This document shows, piece by piece, positions 33,117-41,892 of a stretch of DNA of 64,000 nt; within the stretch, counting starts at the first letter, position 1, and the number at the start of each line of letters is the position of its first letter. A program made the translations under genes and the position numbers. A model generated the notes under the pieces. It worked only from the letters and a program-made list of their open reading frames with translations. It did not search any database and was not told where the DNA came from. Source of the DNA: Acidobacteriaceae bacterium (GTDB lineage: Bacteria > Acidobacteriota > Terriglobia > Bryobacterales > Bryobacteraceae); assembly GCA_019240405.1 (NCBI GenBank), contig JAFAYL010000038.1, positions 1 to 64,000 of the forward strand, read 5' to 3'.

Positions 33117-34304
33117 ATGGATTTTCGCACCAAGTTGATGCCCATCGCCGTATGGGTGCTTGCAGCCGGCTATTTTCTGACAGGTTTCTTCGTCAATTCC
33201 GGCAATACATGGGTCGTGAACGCGGCGAGCGGCGCGGCTCCAAAGCTGAATCTCCTGCCTGGAATGCCGCCGGTTCTCGATTCTGGAGATATCTATTCGG
33301 CTGATCATCCGGGCATGCTGAGTTCGCTCGTGAAGAACTTTCCATCTCGCATTTACGTTCCGAATTCCAAGAGTGATTCAGTCGATATCATCGATCCGTC
33401 CACTTTCAAGATTGTCGATCATTTTTCTCTTCCGCGAGACCCGAAGCACCCGAAGCATCCTTTGGAGCCTCAGCACGTTGTGCCTTCCTGGGACTTAAAG
33501 AAATTGTGGGTGGCGCAAGATCTCGGTGATCAGCTAACCCTGATCGATCCGGCCACAGCAAAGCGGGGCGAGACAATTCACGTTGACGATCCGTACAACA
33601 TGTATTACACACCCGACGGTAAGTATGCGATCGTCATGGCGGAACGGGAGAAGCGCATTGATTTCCGGGATGCTCAGACGATGCAGGTCGTCAACCGCGT
33701 TCCCGTCAATTGCGAAGGGGTAAATCATGGCGACTTCTCAATTGATGGGCGCTACATGATTGCGACCTGCGAATTTTCGAATGAGCTTATCAAGGTGGAT
33801 GTCGCCGAGCAGAAGCTTCTCGGTCACTTGAAGCTTGACCCCAAGGGCATGCCTCAAGATTGTAGAATCTCGCCGGACGCAAAAGTCTTCTACGTGGCAA
33901 ACATGGAGGCGGATGGCGTTCACTTGATCGACGGCGATGCGTTCAAGCAGATCGGTTTTATCAAAACCGGCAAGGGCGCTCACGGCCTCTACTTCAGCCG
34001 GGATTCGAAGTATATGTATGTCAGCAATCGCGGGGAGGGCTCGGTATCTGTCCTCCGGCTCGCTACCCGAACTGTTGCGACGAAATGGACGATCCCCGGC
34101 GGCGGAAGTCCGGATATGGGCGGAGTGTCCGCGGACGGAGAGGTCCTGTGGCTCTCTGGTCGGTACAACAGCGAAGTCTACGCCTTTGATACAGCGAACG
34201 GTGTTTTGAAAGCGCGCATCAAGGTAGGCGAAAGCCCGCACGGCTTATGTGTATATCCACAGCCGGGCCGTTACTCGCTCGGGCATACCGGAAATATTCG
34301 CTAG
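33117..34304 (+). CDS. Secreted YVTN/beta-propeller repeat protein
   Basis: A 395-residue protein with an N-terminal anchor or signal helix (about 7-27) and a seven-bladed-type propeller built from YVTN-like repeats: RIYVPNSKSDSVDIIDPSTFKI, KLWVAQDLGDQLTLIDPATAK, KYAIVMAEREKRIDFRDA, VFYVANMEADGVHLIDGD, YMYVSNRGEGSVSVLRL. Similar proteins bind surface or periplasmic ligands or resemble cytochrome d1 propellers, but there is no haem motif. Function unknown. Confidence 0.87.
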   Translation: MDFRTKLMPIAVWVLAAGYFLTGFFVNSGNTWVVNAASGAAPKLNLLPGMPPVLDSGDIYSADHPGMLSSLVKNFPSRIYVPNSKSDSVDIIDPSTFKIVDHFSLPRDPKHPKHPLEPQHVVPSWDLKKLWVAQDLGDQLTLIDPATAKRGETIHVDDPYNMYYTPDGKYAIVMAEREKRIDFRDAQTMQVVNRVPVNCEGVNHGDFSIDGRYMIATCEFSNELIKVDVAEQKLLGHLKLDPKGMPQDCRISPDAKVFYVANMEADGVHLIDGDAFKQIGFIKTGKGAHGLYFSRDSKYMYVSNRGEGSVSVLRLATRTVATKWTIPGGGSPDMGGVSADGEVLWLSGRYNSEVYAFDTANGVLKARIKVGESPHGLCVYPQPGRYSLGHTGNIR

Positions 34305-34352
34305 AACCCGGAGTGAATCACGTGCCGGAAGCTAGTTCTCAAACTCTAATTC

Positions 34353-35705
34353 ATGGCTGAATTGGGCTGTGCCATTAGTCAGCACGGCAAAGGTGTTGCG
34401 GGACACGGGGTGATGTCAGGGTTCAGCCACTTACTCCAACGCAATCGAAATTATCGATACACCTGGATTGGACAGATCGTCAGTGAGGCCGGCGATCATT
34501 TCAACAACGTTGCTGTTCTGAGTCTAGCGGTTGCGGAGACACATAATGGCGCGATAATCGCGGGAATCATGCTGTCCCGCGCCATTCCTGCAGTAATGGC
34601 GGGCCCGCTCGCCGGCGTCTTACTGGATCGTTTCGACCGGCGGCGGATCATGATCGCAAGCGATCTGATTCGAGCCGTGATCGCGCTTGGCTTTATATTG
34701 GCGATCAGTTACAAGCAGATTTGGCTGCTCTATTTGTTGAGTGCGCTGCTCATGCTCGCATCGCCTTTTTTCACGAGCGGGCGCTCAGCGATTCTTCCCG
34801 CCATCACGACCGAATCGGAACTGCACACTGCCAATTCACTAACGCAGACAACCGGATGGATGACACTCGCAGCCGGCGCATTCCTCGGCGGCACAACGGT
34901 CGCGAGATTCGGGTATCAGCTCGCTTTCGTCTTTAACTCGCTCTCATTCTTGTTTTCGGCATTCTGTATCGCGCAACTTCGCTCGCCGCTAGGACATTTT
35001 CGCGCAGAGAAGCGAGCTGCAAGAGAAACCAACATAGGCCGGCCCTGGCACGACTACAGAGACGGACTACGTTACATGGCGGCGACACCGCTAATTTTGG
35101 GAATCGGGCTGATTGCAGTAGGTTGGGCGAGCGGTGGCGGCGCGGCGCAAGTGCTGTTCACGCTCTTCAGCGAAATGGTCTTCAATCGTGGACCGAAAGG
35201 GCTCGGACAATTATGGGCGACCGCGGGCGTCGGCCTTTTGATCGGCGGGTTCATTGGAAATAGAATTGGCAAGACAATCGGGTTCGAAAACTACAAGAAA
35301 ACGGTCTTCTTCTGCTATGTTCTGCACGGCGGCGCATACATCGTGTTCAGTCAGATGCGCGCGTGGGGTTGGGCGCTTTTCTTCATGGGACTCTCCCGCG
35401 CCGCCGTAGCTGTTAGCTCTGTTCTGAACTGGTCCAACCTGCTCAGGCACGTGGACGATCAATATCGAGGGCGCGTCTTTTCCACTATCGAAACAATGAG
35501 CTGGTCAACAATGATGCTGTCCATGTTGGGGGCGGGAACAGCATCCAGATACTTCAGCGTTCGAACTTTGGGAGCCGCTTCCGGCGCCCTCAGTTCTTCC
35601 ACCGCGCTCTTCTGGGGCTGGGCAAACTGGACCGGCAAGTTGCCCGAGCCCGCAAGAACCGCGGATACCGAAGTTGTAGAAATTCACTCTGACCGAATGA
35701 GCTAA
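34353..35705 (+). CDS. Major facilitator superfamily transporter (EntS-like)
   Basis: A 450-residue integral membrane protein with about 12 hydrophobic segments. It shows the MFS loop 2-3 signature LAGVLLDRFDRRRIM (about 87-101) and an equivalent segment around GNRIGKTIGFENYKK in the second half. It is closest in pattern to MFS_3-type exporters (enterobactin exporter-like), often efflux of small molecules or siderophores. The ATG at 34353 or the ATG at 34413 (M21, nearer the first helix) could be used. No companion genes indicate the substrate. Confidence 0.87.
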   Translation: MAELGCAISQHGKGVAGHGVMSGFSHLLQRNRNYRYTWIGQIVSEAGDHFNNVAVLSLAVAETHNGAIIAGIMLSRAIPAVMAGPLAGVLLDRFDRRRIMIASDLIRAVIALGFILAISYKQIWLLYLLSALLMLASPFFTSGRSAILPAITTESELHTANSLTQTTGWMTLAAGAFLGGTTVARFGYQLAFVFNSLSFLFSAFCIAQLRSPLGHFRAEKRAARETNIGRPWHDYRDGLRYMAATPLILGIGLIAVGWASGGGAAQVLFTLFSEMVFNRGPKGLGQLWATAGVGLLIGGFIGNRIGKTIGFENYKKTVFFCYVLHGGAYIVFSQMRAWGWALFFMGLSRAAVAVSSVLNWSNLLRHVDDQYRGRVFSTIETMSWSTMMLSMLGAGTASRYFSVRTLGAASGALSSSTALFWGWANWTGKLPEPARTADTEVVEIHSDRMS

Positions 35706-35709
35706 GTGG

Positions 35710-36057
35710 TTACAGCAAGCTGATATTCGCCACTTTGATAATACTTCCATCAATCTCGCCGCTAACAATGACCTTCAGATTGTCGCGATCTGAGGTATTC
35801 TTCAATAGCTCGCGTGCCCGCTTGTTTCCAGCATCGTCAAATCTGAAGAATCTTCGATCATCGGTAATCATCCCGTAACCCTCGCGCGCGTAATCTTTCA
35901 TCAGCGAGCATTCGTGACGTTTCTTGACCACGTGCCGTCCATGTTTCAAGATGTCTTGTGCGCAGTTGGGGTCGATAATGACCCCTTGCAGCTCCGTGCC
36001 CGAGGCACGCCAAACCACGGCAAAAAGTAGACATGCAGCCAGCACATTTATTCTCAT
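35710..36057 (-). CDS. Small exported protein of unknown function
   Basis: A 115-residue protein with a signal peptide (about 1-20, INVLAACLLFAVVWRASG). The mature part contains GVIIDPNCAQDILKHGRHVV and RHECSLMKDYAREGYGMITDD, with two Cys that could pair, then a compact beta-rich end (NLKVIVSGEIDGSIIKVANISLL). Such short proteins are common in acidobacterial genomes without a known role. Convergent with the MFS gene. Confidence 0.8.
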   Translation of the reverse strand: MRINVLAACLLFAVVWRASGTELQGVIIDPNCAQDILKHGRHVVKKRHECSLMKDYAREGYGMITDDRRFFRFDDAGNKRARELLKNTSDRDNLKVIVSGEIDGSIIKVANISLL

Positions 36058-36223
36058 AAGTGATGTAGTGCTGCCTTGGATTGCACGCTCAATTCTCGCA
36101 TTGACGGTCTGCGAAAATAATTAGCAACTCGAGGGTTGCTCTCGAATCGAACACTTGTGAAAGATCGTTGCCAGACCCTTCGCCCCGAACTGATCCGCGC
36201 GCTCGGAGTATAGGACGGCCAGC

Positions 36224-37567
36224 ATGGCGGATCACGTCGAACAGATCGAAGAGCAGGATCAGCAAGCGTCTCAGCGCGAGGAGAATCGCTCTCCCAGCCG
36301 AGCGGACGTGGAGGCGGAGAGAAGACATAGCAATCCGCGGCGAAAAAGAACGATCCGTTTTATTGTTCTGGCGATCTTAGTTGTCGCACTTATCGTTTCT
36401 ATCCCCATTTACGCGTATTATTCGGTTCGTGAATCCACGGATGACGCTCAAGTGGATGGACACGTGGTTCCCATCAGCCCCCGTATCGCGGGGACCATCA
36501 TCGCAGTGCTGGTGAATGACAATCACCCCGTCAAAGCCGGTCAGGAGTTAGTGCGGCTGGATCCGACCGATTATCAACTCGCATATGACCAAGCCGAAGC
36601 CCAGTTGGCAGTTGCAGAGGCGGCAGTTGCTGAATCGAGCGTCAATGTCCCCTTGACCTCGATCAACACGCGAGGACAGGTACGCACTACGACAACGGAA
36701 GCGGATCAATATGTCGCCGGAGTTGCTTCCGCCCAACAGGCGGTGGACGCAGCACGAGCGCGGCTGAACTCAGCGAACGCCACCCTCACCGAAAAACAAG
36801 CCAACTATCTCAAAGCACAGAAAGATCTGGGGCGCATGAAGGATCTGGTCGAAAAAGACGAGATCTCCAGGCAAGAGTACGACGCCGCCGTGGCCGCGGC
36901 CGATGCAAATGCCGCGCAAGTGGAATCTGCTAAAGCGGACGTCGTGGAAGCGCAGCACAATCTCGATCAGGCAATCGCGGAAGTTCAGCAGGCACGAGCC
37001 AGGCTCGCAACCGCCGTCGAGCAAAGACGATTAAGCGAGCAAGTGAAACCGGAGCAAGAGGCCGTCTCGGCTGCCCGCTACAAGCAAGCGCAGGCTCAGG
37101 TACAGCAGCGCCAGGCGGACCTCAATCAGAATAAACAAAATCTCGAGTACACGATCATCAAAGCGCCCGTCGACGGTGTCGTGAGCCGTAAAAACGCAGA
37201 ACCCGGGATGCAAGTATCACCGGGGCAGCAGATCATGGAACTCGTCCCTTTGGATGACGTCTGGGTGACGGCAAATTTCAAGGAAACGCAGCTTCGCAAA
37301 ATGCGCGTTGGCGAGAGTGTCGAGATTGAGGTGGACACCTACGGCAGCGGTCGCAAGTATCGCGGCCACATCGATAGCATTGCGGCAGTATCAGGCGCCC
37401 GAGTCAGCCTTTTACCGCCCGAAAACGCAACTGGAAATTATGTCAAAGTTGTGCAGCGCGTGCCCGTTAAGATCGTTCTCGAACCCGGTGAGGATCGGGA
37501 TCACCGCCTCTTGCCAGGAATGTCCGTTGTTCCGACGGTCCTCCTAAATAGCGGCGGCGGTAAATAA
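36224..37567 (+). CDS. HlyD/EmrA-like membrane fusion protein
   Basis: A 447-residue periplasmic adaptor: a charged cytoplasmic N-terminus (1-42), a membrane helix (about 43-65), a lipoyl-like half-motif (DDAQVDGHVVPISPRIAGTI), a long helical hairpin rich in Ala/Gln/Glu (about 125-300), the second half-motif with TIIKAPVDGVVSRKNAEPG, and a beta-barrel end. EmrA-type proteins connect an inner-membrane exporter to an outer-membrane channel. No exporter or TolC gene is adjacent, so it is an orphan here. An AGGA lies about 11 bases before the ATG. Confidence 0.92.
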   Translation: MADHVEQIEEQDQQASQREENRSPSRADVEAERRHSNPRRKRTIRFIVLAILVVALIVSIPIYAYYSVRESTDDAQVDGHVVPISPRIAGTIIAVLVNDNHPVKAGQELVRLDPTDYQLAYDQAEAQLAVAEAAVAESSVNVPLTSINTRGQVRTTTTEADQYVAGVASAQQAVDAARARLNSANATLTEKQANYLKAQKDLGRMKDLVEKDEISRQEYDAAVAAADANAAQVESAKADVVEAQHNLDQAIAEVQQARARLATAVEQRRLSEQVKPEQEAVSAARYKQAQAQVQQRQADLNQNKQNLEYTIIKAPVDGVVSRKNAEPGMQVSPGQQIMELVPLDDVWVTANFKETQLRKMRVGESVEIEVDTYGSGRKYRGHIDSIAAVSGARVSLLPPENATGNYVKVVQRVPVKIVLEPGEDRDHRLLPGMSVVPTVLLNSGGGK

Positions 37568-37737
37568 ATCTTTTCCGCTTCATCTCACGCCGGATCATTC
37601 TCCTTCCGGCAAGTCGGAAAATTTCTTAGATAAAAAAGGCGAAGAAAATAGCTGCATTAAATCGTGAGCTTTTTCTGTAGCAAACCAGATTCGAAGTCGT
37701 CCACGAAATGAGAGCAATTATCGAAGGAGGAATGATA

Positions 37738-38817
37738 ATGCCTACGATGACAGCATCCACAGTTGTCGCATTTTTTCGAAATATTGCTGACGCGCAAGCG
37801 GCGGCTGCCGAGTTAAGAGCAAACGGCTTCAATAACGACGAGATTTATATCAGCTCTACGAGCGAGAGTGAAGGTTCTCAATACCGCGAAACCAAGCACG
37901 AAGGGGGCATTGCCGGATGGTTCAAACGAGTATTCGGAAGCGATGATCAAGATGAGCGCTCGTACTACGAGACGGCGGTGAACCGAGGAAATGTTTTGCT
38001 AAGCGTTGACACAGATGAGGAGAATTCTGCCACCGCCGCGGAGATTCTGAACCGCCACTCTCCAGTGGATGTTCAGCGCGACGACCCCGCCGCGACGACT
38101 AATCCGCGCGCAAAGAGATCTGGAACAAAGAGCAGTGACGTTTCGGCGGGGCAGTCGAAGGCCGTGCCGGTGGTGGAAGAACAACTGAAAGTCGGGAAGC
38201 GAGCCGTCATGCGAGGCGGCGTGCGCGTCTACTCAAGGGTAGTTGAGCAGCCCGTTGAGGAAACTGTCAATCTGCGCGAGGAAAAGGTTCGCGTGGAGCG
38301 CCAGCCTGTCAATCGTCCGGTCCGGGAATCGGATTACGGAACGGGACGGGATGAGGTGATCGAAGTTAAAGAATACGCCGAAGAACCAGTCGTTTCGAAA
38401 GAAGCGCGGGTGGTTGAAGAAGTACGAATCAACAAAGAAGCCACGTCGAGGAAGGAGACGGTCCGCGACACCGTACGTCGCACCGAGGTAAACGTCGAGA
38501 ATCTTGGGCGCGGCGAGGTGCAGGGGCGGGGTTCTCCCGTAAGCGATATAGACCAAGATTTTCGGACTCACTACGCGGTCACCTACGCCGGGACCGGCGA
38601 TGCTTACGAATCCTATGCGCCCGCTTACCGATACGGATCTGAAATGGCGAACGATCCGCGCTATCAAGGTAAGGACTTCAATGAAGTCGAATCAGACCTT
38701 CGTGCGGAATACGGTCGCGCTTACCCCAACAGTACTTGGGAGAAAATGAAGGACTCCGTTCGGTACGGGTGGAACAAAGTAACCGGCCGTTCAAGCTCCG
38801 CAACTGCTTCGCGATAA
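37738..38817 (+). CDS. DUF2382 stress-type protein (YsnF/AvaK-like) with N-terminal GSP17M-like domain
   Basis: A 359-residue soluble protein. I chose ATG 37738 because AGGAGG (37725-37730) is 7 bases upstream; ATG 37732 is too close. The N-terminus (about 1-80, VVAFFRNIADAQAAAAELRANGF) resembles the general stress protein 17M domain. A DUF2382 domain follows (about 135-245; VVEEQLKVGKRAV, ETVNLREEKVRVERQPVNRPV), with strongly alternating charged strands. The C-terminal part contains a Tyr/Asp-rich segment (YAPAYRYGSEMANDPRYQGKDF). Likely desiccation or general stress related; exact function unknown. Followed closely by a second DUF2382 gene. Confidence 0.87.
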   Translation: MPTMTASTVVAFFRNIADAQAAAAELRANGFNNDEIYISSTSESEGSQYRETKHEGGIAGWFKRVFGSDDQDERSYYETAVNRGNVLLSVDTDEENSATAAEILNRHSPVDVQRDDPAATTNPRAKRSGTKSSDVSAGQSKAVPVVEEQLKVGKRAVMRGGVRVYSRVVEQPVEETVNLREEKVRVERQPVNRPVRESDYGTGRDEVIEVKEYAEEPVVSKEARVVEEVRINKEATSRKETVRDTVRRTEVNVENLGRGEVQGRGSPVSDIDQDFRTHYAVTYAGTGDAYESYAPAYRYGSEMANDPRYQGKDFNEVESDLRAEYGRAYPNSTWEKMKDSVRYGWNKVTGRSSSATASR

Positions 38818-38829
38818 CGAGCAATCGCA

Positions 38830-39387
38830 ATGGACGAGACGCACGATAACGTCGTGATTCCCGTTATCGGTGAGGAGTTGCATGCGGACGCCGTTCCGGT
38901 GGAAACCGGAGGCGTCCGCATTACTAAGCACGTTAAAGGACACGAGGAAATCCTGGAACAAGAGCTGCGGAAGGGCCGGGTCGAAATCAAAAGAATCAAA
39001 ACCGATCGTGTGGTGGACGGGCCTCAACCGGTTCGGCGGGTCGGCAACAAATTGATTATTCCCGTCGTGTCCGAAGTGCTGCATGTTGAGAAGCGATGGG
39101 TCGTGACGGAAGAGATTCATCTGACACAGATCGAAGAACGCGAAACTGTGCGGGAAAAAGTAATGGTCAATCGCGAAGAGGCGCAGATTGAGCGGTTGGA
39201 TAAAGAGGGGAACGCCGTATCGACTGGGGTCGAGCCTCAAGCCGACGACCAAAACGTGCCGGCTCGGCTGAAACGCGAAGGCTTACTGGAGCGCCGGACG
39301 AGTTCTGAAACCAAGGACGAACCTAGCGCGAGGCGGAAAGTGCTTTCAGGGTCGAAAAGCATATTGAAAAACAGGCCGCATCATTAA
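38830..39387 (+). CDS. DUF2382 domain protein
   Basis: A 185-residue protein with two YsnF/AvaK-type segments: VIPVIGEELHADAVPVETGGVRITKHV (about 9-35) and LIIPVVSEVLHVEKRWVVTEEIHL (about 75-98), each followed by charged strands (RETVREKVMVNREEAQIERL). The C-terminal 45 residues are basic and low-complexity. It begins 12 bases after the preceding DUF2382 gene and clearly forms a pair with it. The last 4 bases overlap the convergent AlkD-like gene. Confidence 0.87.
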   Translation: MDETHDNVVIPVIGEELHADAVPVETGGVRITKHVKGHEEILEQELRKGRVEIKRIKTDRVVDGPQPVRRVGNKLIIPVVSEVLHVEKRWVVTEEIHLTQIEERETVREKVMVNREEAQIERLDKEGNAVSTGVEPQADDQNVPARLKREGLLERRTSSETKDEPSARRKVLSGSKSILKNRPHH

Positions 39388-40175
39388 CGGTGCGCCACCT
39401 TGGCGCTTACCTCTAAGAAATTCCCCGCGAGGATTTGGTTGCGCTCTTCCGGCGAGAAGTGCTCGATCGCATATCGCAGAGTCGTTCGGTTCATAGGCCC
39501 GTAGTGCTTCGCAATGAATTTGGTGAGGTCGGCACGAGAAGCCTTTCCTGCCTCACGCAGCGCCCATCCGGTAGCCTTGTGAATCAGCTCGTGTTTGTCT
39601 CGCAGAAGTATTTCTGCGATTTGGTACGTGTCGCGGGTTTCGCCGTGCTTTATAAATGAGAATGTAGCAACGATTGCGATGCGACGCTCCCATACCAGCG
39701 GTGATCGAGCGAGTTCGTAAAGCGTATCCCGCGAGCGCTCTCGCAAATGCTCGCCAACAATGTACGGGGCTGAGGTATCCACGAGATCCCAATTGTTTAC
39801 GCGAGCGGTCTGCTCGAGATAGAAATTGAACAGCCGTTCGGAGTCGGCTCCAGAGCTTCGCTCATATTGAGCAACAAGTATCTCAAGCGCGACGAAACGG
39901 TGCTCATGGATTTTTGAGGCAAGTAGGCGGGCGATGTCGTCCAGCGGCAGATCGCGATATCGCAGCGCAATTTTCCGCTGAACTGGTACCGTAATGCCTA
40001 GGAAGCGATCGCCTTCGCCATACTCGCCTTTGCCCGTCTTGAAGAACCACACCGAACTTTTGGCCCGCTCTGGATTCGCAGCCGCCGCGAGTTCGCGCTC
40101 TAGCTCTCGCCGGGTTCGTTTGACGCGATTTCTATTCCCGCCGATCATACTTGTCGGCAAATCGAGCATTCTCAC
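39384..40175 (-). CDS. DNA alkylation repair protein, AlkD-like HEAT-repeat glycosylase
   Basis: A 263-residue all-helical protein of the AlkC/AlkD family, which removes positively charged alkylated bases such as 3- and 7-alkylpurines without base flipping. Visible hallmarks are the HEAT-like repeats, the VNNWDLVDTSAPYIVG segment with the Trp/Asp of the active cleft, FSFIKHGET, and GWALREAGK near the end. GTG 40175 or ATG 40169 is the start, immediately after the HAD gene stop. Third gene of the GT2-HAD-AlkD operon. Confidence 0.92.
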   Translation of the reverse strand: MRMLDLPTSMIGGNRNRVKRTRRELERELAAAANPERAKSSVWFFKTGKGEYGEGDRFLGITVPVQRKIALRYRDLPLDDIARLLASKIHEHRFVALEILVAQYERSSGADSERLFNFYLEQTARVNNWDLVDTSAPYIVGEHLRERSRDTLYELARSPLVWERRIAIVATFSFIKHGETRDTYQIAEILLRDKHELIHKATGWALREAGKASRADLTKFIAKHYGPMNRTTLRYAIEHFSPEERNQILAGNFLEVSAKVAHR

Positions 40176-40790
40176 CTAATTGCGGAGTAGTAGCAAAACG
40201 TCGTCCCGATTTGTAAATTGAATCGCGCGAATACCAAGTAGTTCCGCTCCCTGAACGTTCTCGATGCGGTCATCCAGGAAGAGCGTCTGCTCAGGCGTTG
40301 CGTCGAGACCTTCTAAGCACAGTTGGTAGACGACTGGTTCCGGCTTCACAGCGCGAACCTCGTACGAGAGTGTTAGGTAATCAAAGCTGCTCAGCTTCTG
40401 TGTTCCGGATTTTAGAGCCTCTCCGAGATCGCGCGGCATATTTGAAAGAAGAGCGAGACGCTTCCCCGCTAGCCGGAGCTGATCGACCCACTCCCACATC
40501 ACCGAATCGAACTGCATCCAACTGCGTGTATCGAGCTCAATTAATTCCTCTACGCTTCTTTCCGAAAGAGTTGTCCCGGCTCGGTGCGCGACACGGTTCC
40601 AATATTCCTGCCCAGAGACCAGGTCCTTGTCGTAATCGGGGCGCTCTGACCAATACAACTCGTTCAAAAGACCTCGAGGAATCTGCGCGATCTCTGAAAG
40701 CCTGGCTTGATCTGCTTCTTGTTGATGGTGAGCTAAGACGCCGCCGTAGTCGAAAATGAACCTGTCATACGAGCTAACGAGTGCCATCAA
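40176..40790 (-). CDS. HAD-superfamily hydrolase, YihX-like
   Basis: A 204-residue phosphatase-like protein. Motif I is FDYGGVL, where Gly replaces the usual second Asp, as in the YihX and epoxide-hydrolase N-domain branch; motif II is LLSNMP (about 114-119), the motif III Lys is in VKPEPVVYQ, and motif IV is FLDDRIENV. Its likely substrate is a small phosphorylated metabolite. ATG 40787 is preferable to TTG 40790. It overlaps the upstream GT2 gene by about 14-17 bases and abuts the AlkD-like gene. Confidence 0.9.
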   Translation of the reverse strand: MMALVSSYDRFIFDYGGVLAHHQQEADQARLSEIAQIPRGLLNELYWSERPDYDKDLVSGQEYWNRVAHRAGTTLSERSVEELIELDTRSWMQFDSVMWEWVDQLRLAGKRLALLSNMPRDLGEALKSGTQKLSSFDYLTLSYEVRAVKPEPVVYQLCLEGLDATPEQTLFLDDRIENVQGAELLGIRAIQFTNRDDVLLLLRN

Positions 40791-41751
40791 TCACCCGGTC
40801 GCGGCGCGACCGAACTTCACGGATCGCGTAAATACGCCGGCCCTGACTCTCAAAGTATGTACGCATCAAAACCTCCCCGATCAGACCCGTGCTGAATAAC
40901 ATCAGCCCGGCGAACCAAAGCAATGCCCCTGCAACGAGCAAAGGTCCGTGTGTCGCGATCACATCTTTTCCGATGACTTTTTCAAAAATAATGTAGCCGA
41001 GAACTATCGTTCCCGATAGAATTCCCGCCAGCCCGAATGTCCCAAAAAAATGCATCGGGCGTGTCAGATAGCGCAGGAGAAACCTGATTGTCAGAATATC
41101 GAAGAACACGCGTATTGTGCGGCTGAGGCCGTAATGTGAGTTTCCGCTCGCCCGTTGGCTGCTCCTGATGGGTACTTCCACCACGCGCGCTCCGTAGAAG
41201 CTCGCCAGCGCGGGAATGAAGCGGTGAAGCTCGCCATAAAGATTCACATCTTTGAGAACTTCGGTACGATAGGCCTTGAACGTCGTGCCAAAGTCGTGCA
41301 ACTCGACACCTGAGGCCCGCTTCATCATCCAATTTGCGATCCGCGAAGGAATCTTTCGAGTAACCGCATTATCGACGCGATTTTTGCGCCATCCACTGGC
41401 TATGTCGTAGCCCTCCTCTATCTTTTCGAGGAGTAATGGGATGTCCTCAGGATCGTGTTGCAAATCGCCATCGAGCGTCACGATCAAATCGCCTTGCGCC
41501 TCGTCGAATCCCGCCGCAAGAGCGGCAGTTTGTCCAAAGTTTCGCCGCAATCGAATTACTTTCAAGCGATTATCGGTCTCAACCAAATTAGAGAGGAGAT
41601 CGAAACTCCGATCCGTAGAGGCGTCATCGATGAACAATATTTCGTAGGGCCTGCGCAGCTTCTCCATGACGCCCGTCAGGCGGTCATAAAGCGGCAAAAT
41701 CGCCGGTTCCTCATTGTGGATCGGAACAACGATAGAGAGCATCGCGAACAC
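40774..41751 (-). CDS. Family 2 glycosyltransferase, polyprenyl-phosphate sugar synthase type
   Basis: A 325-residue GT-A enzyme with SIVVPIHNEE (N-terminus), FIDDASTDRS, RNFGQTAALAAGFD, and the metal site TLDGDLQHDPED (about 92-103). Two C-terminal membrane helices (about 235-260 and 270-295) are typical of GtrB/DPM1-like enzymes that transfer a hexose from a nucleotide sugar to undecaprenyl phosphate. The likely start is ATG 41742 rather than GTG 41751. It begins the reverse-strand operon and is divergent from gyrA. Confidence 0.92.
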   Translation of the reverse strand: MFAMLSIVVPIHNEEPAILPLYDRLTGVMEKLRRPYEILFIDDASTDRSFDLLSNLVETDNRLKVIRLRRNFGQTAALAAGFDEAQGDLIVTLDGDLQHDPEDIPLLLEKIEEGYDIASGWRKNRVDNAVTRKIPSRIANWMMKRASGVELHDFGTTFKAYRTEVLKDVNLYGELHRFIPALASFYGARVVEVPIRSSQRASGNSHYGLSRTIRVFFDILTIRFLLRYLTRPMHFFGTFGLAGILSGTIVLGYIIFEKVIGKDVIATHGPLLVAGALLWFAGLMLFSTGLIGEVLMRTYFESQGRRIYAIREVRSRRDRVIDGTR

Positions 41752-41892
41752 TTTTAGTGTAGCTGGGGAGAGGTGTCAAAGCGCAAAGATGGAGTGTCTG
41801 AACTGCTAAAATAGGATAAGGGCACAGATTTCGTAAGCTGTTCTGTTTCCAACAGTTTCCAGTAAATCGTGCTTTTCATTTAGGAGTCCTTT

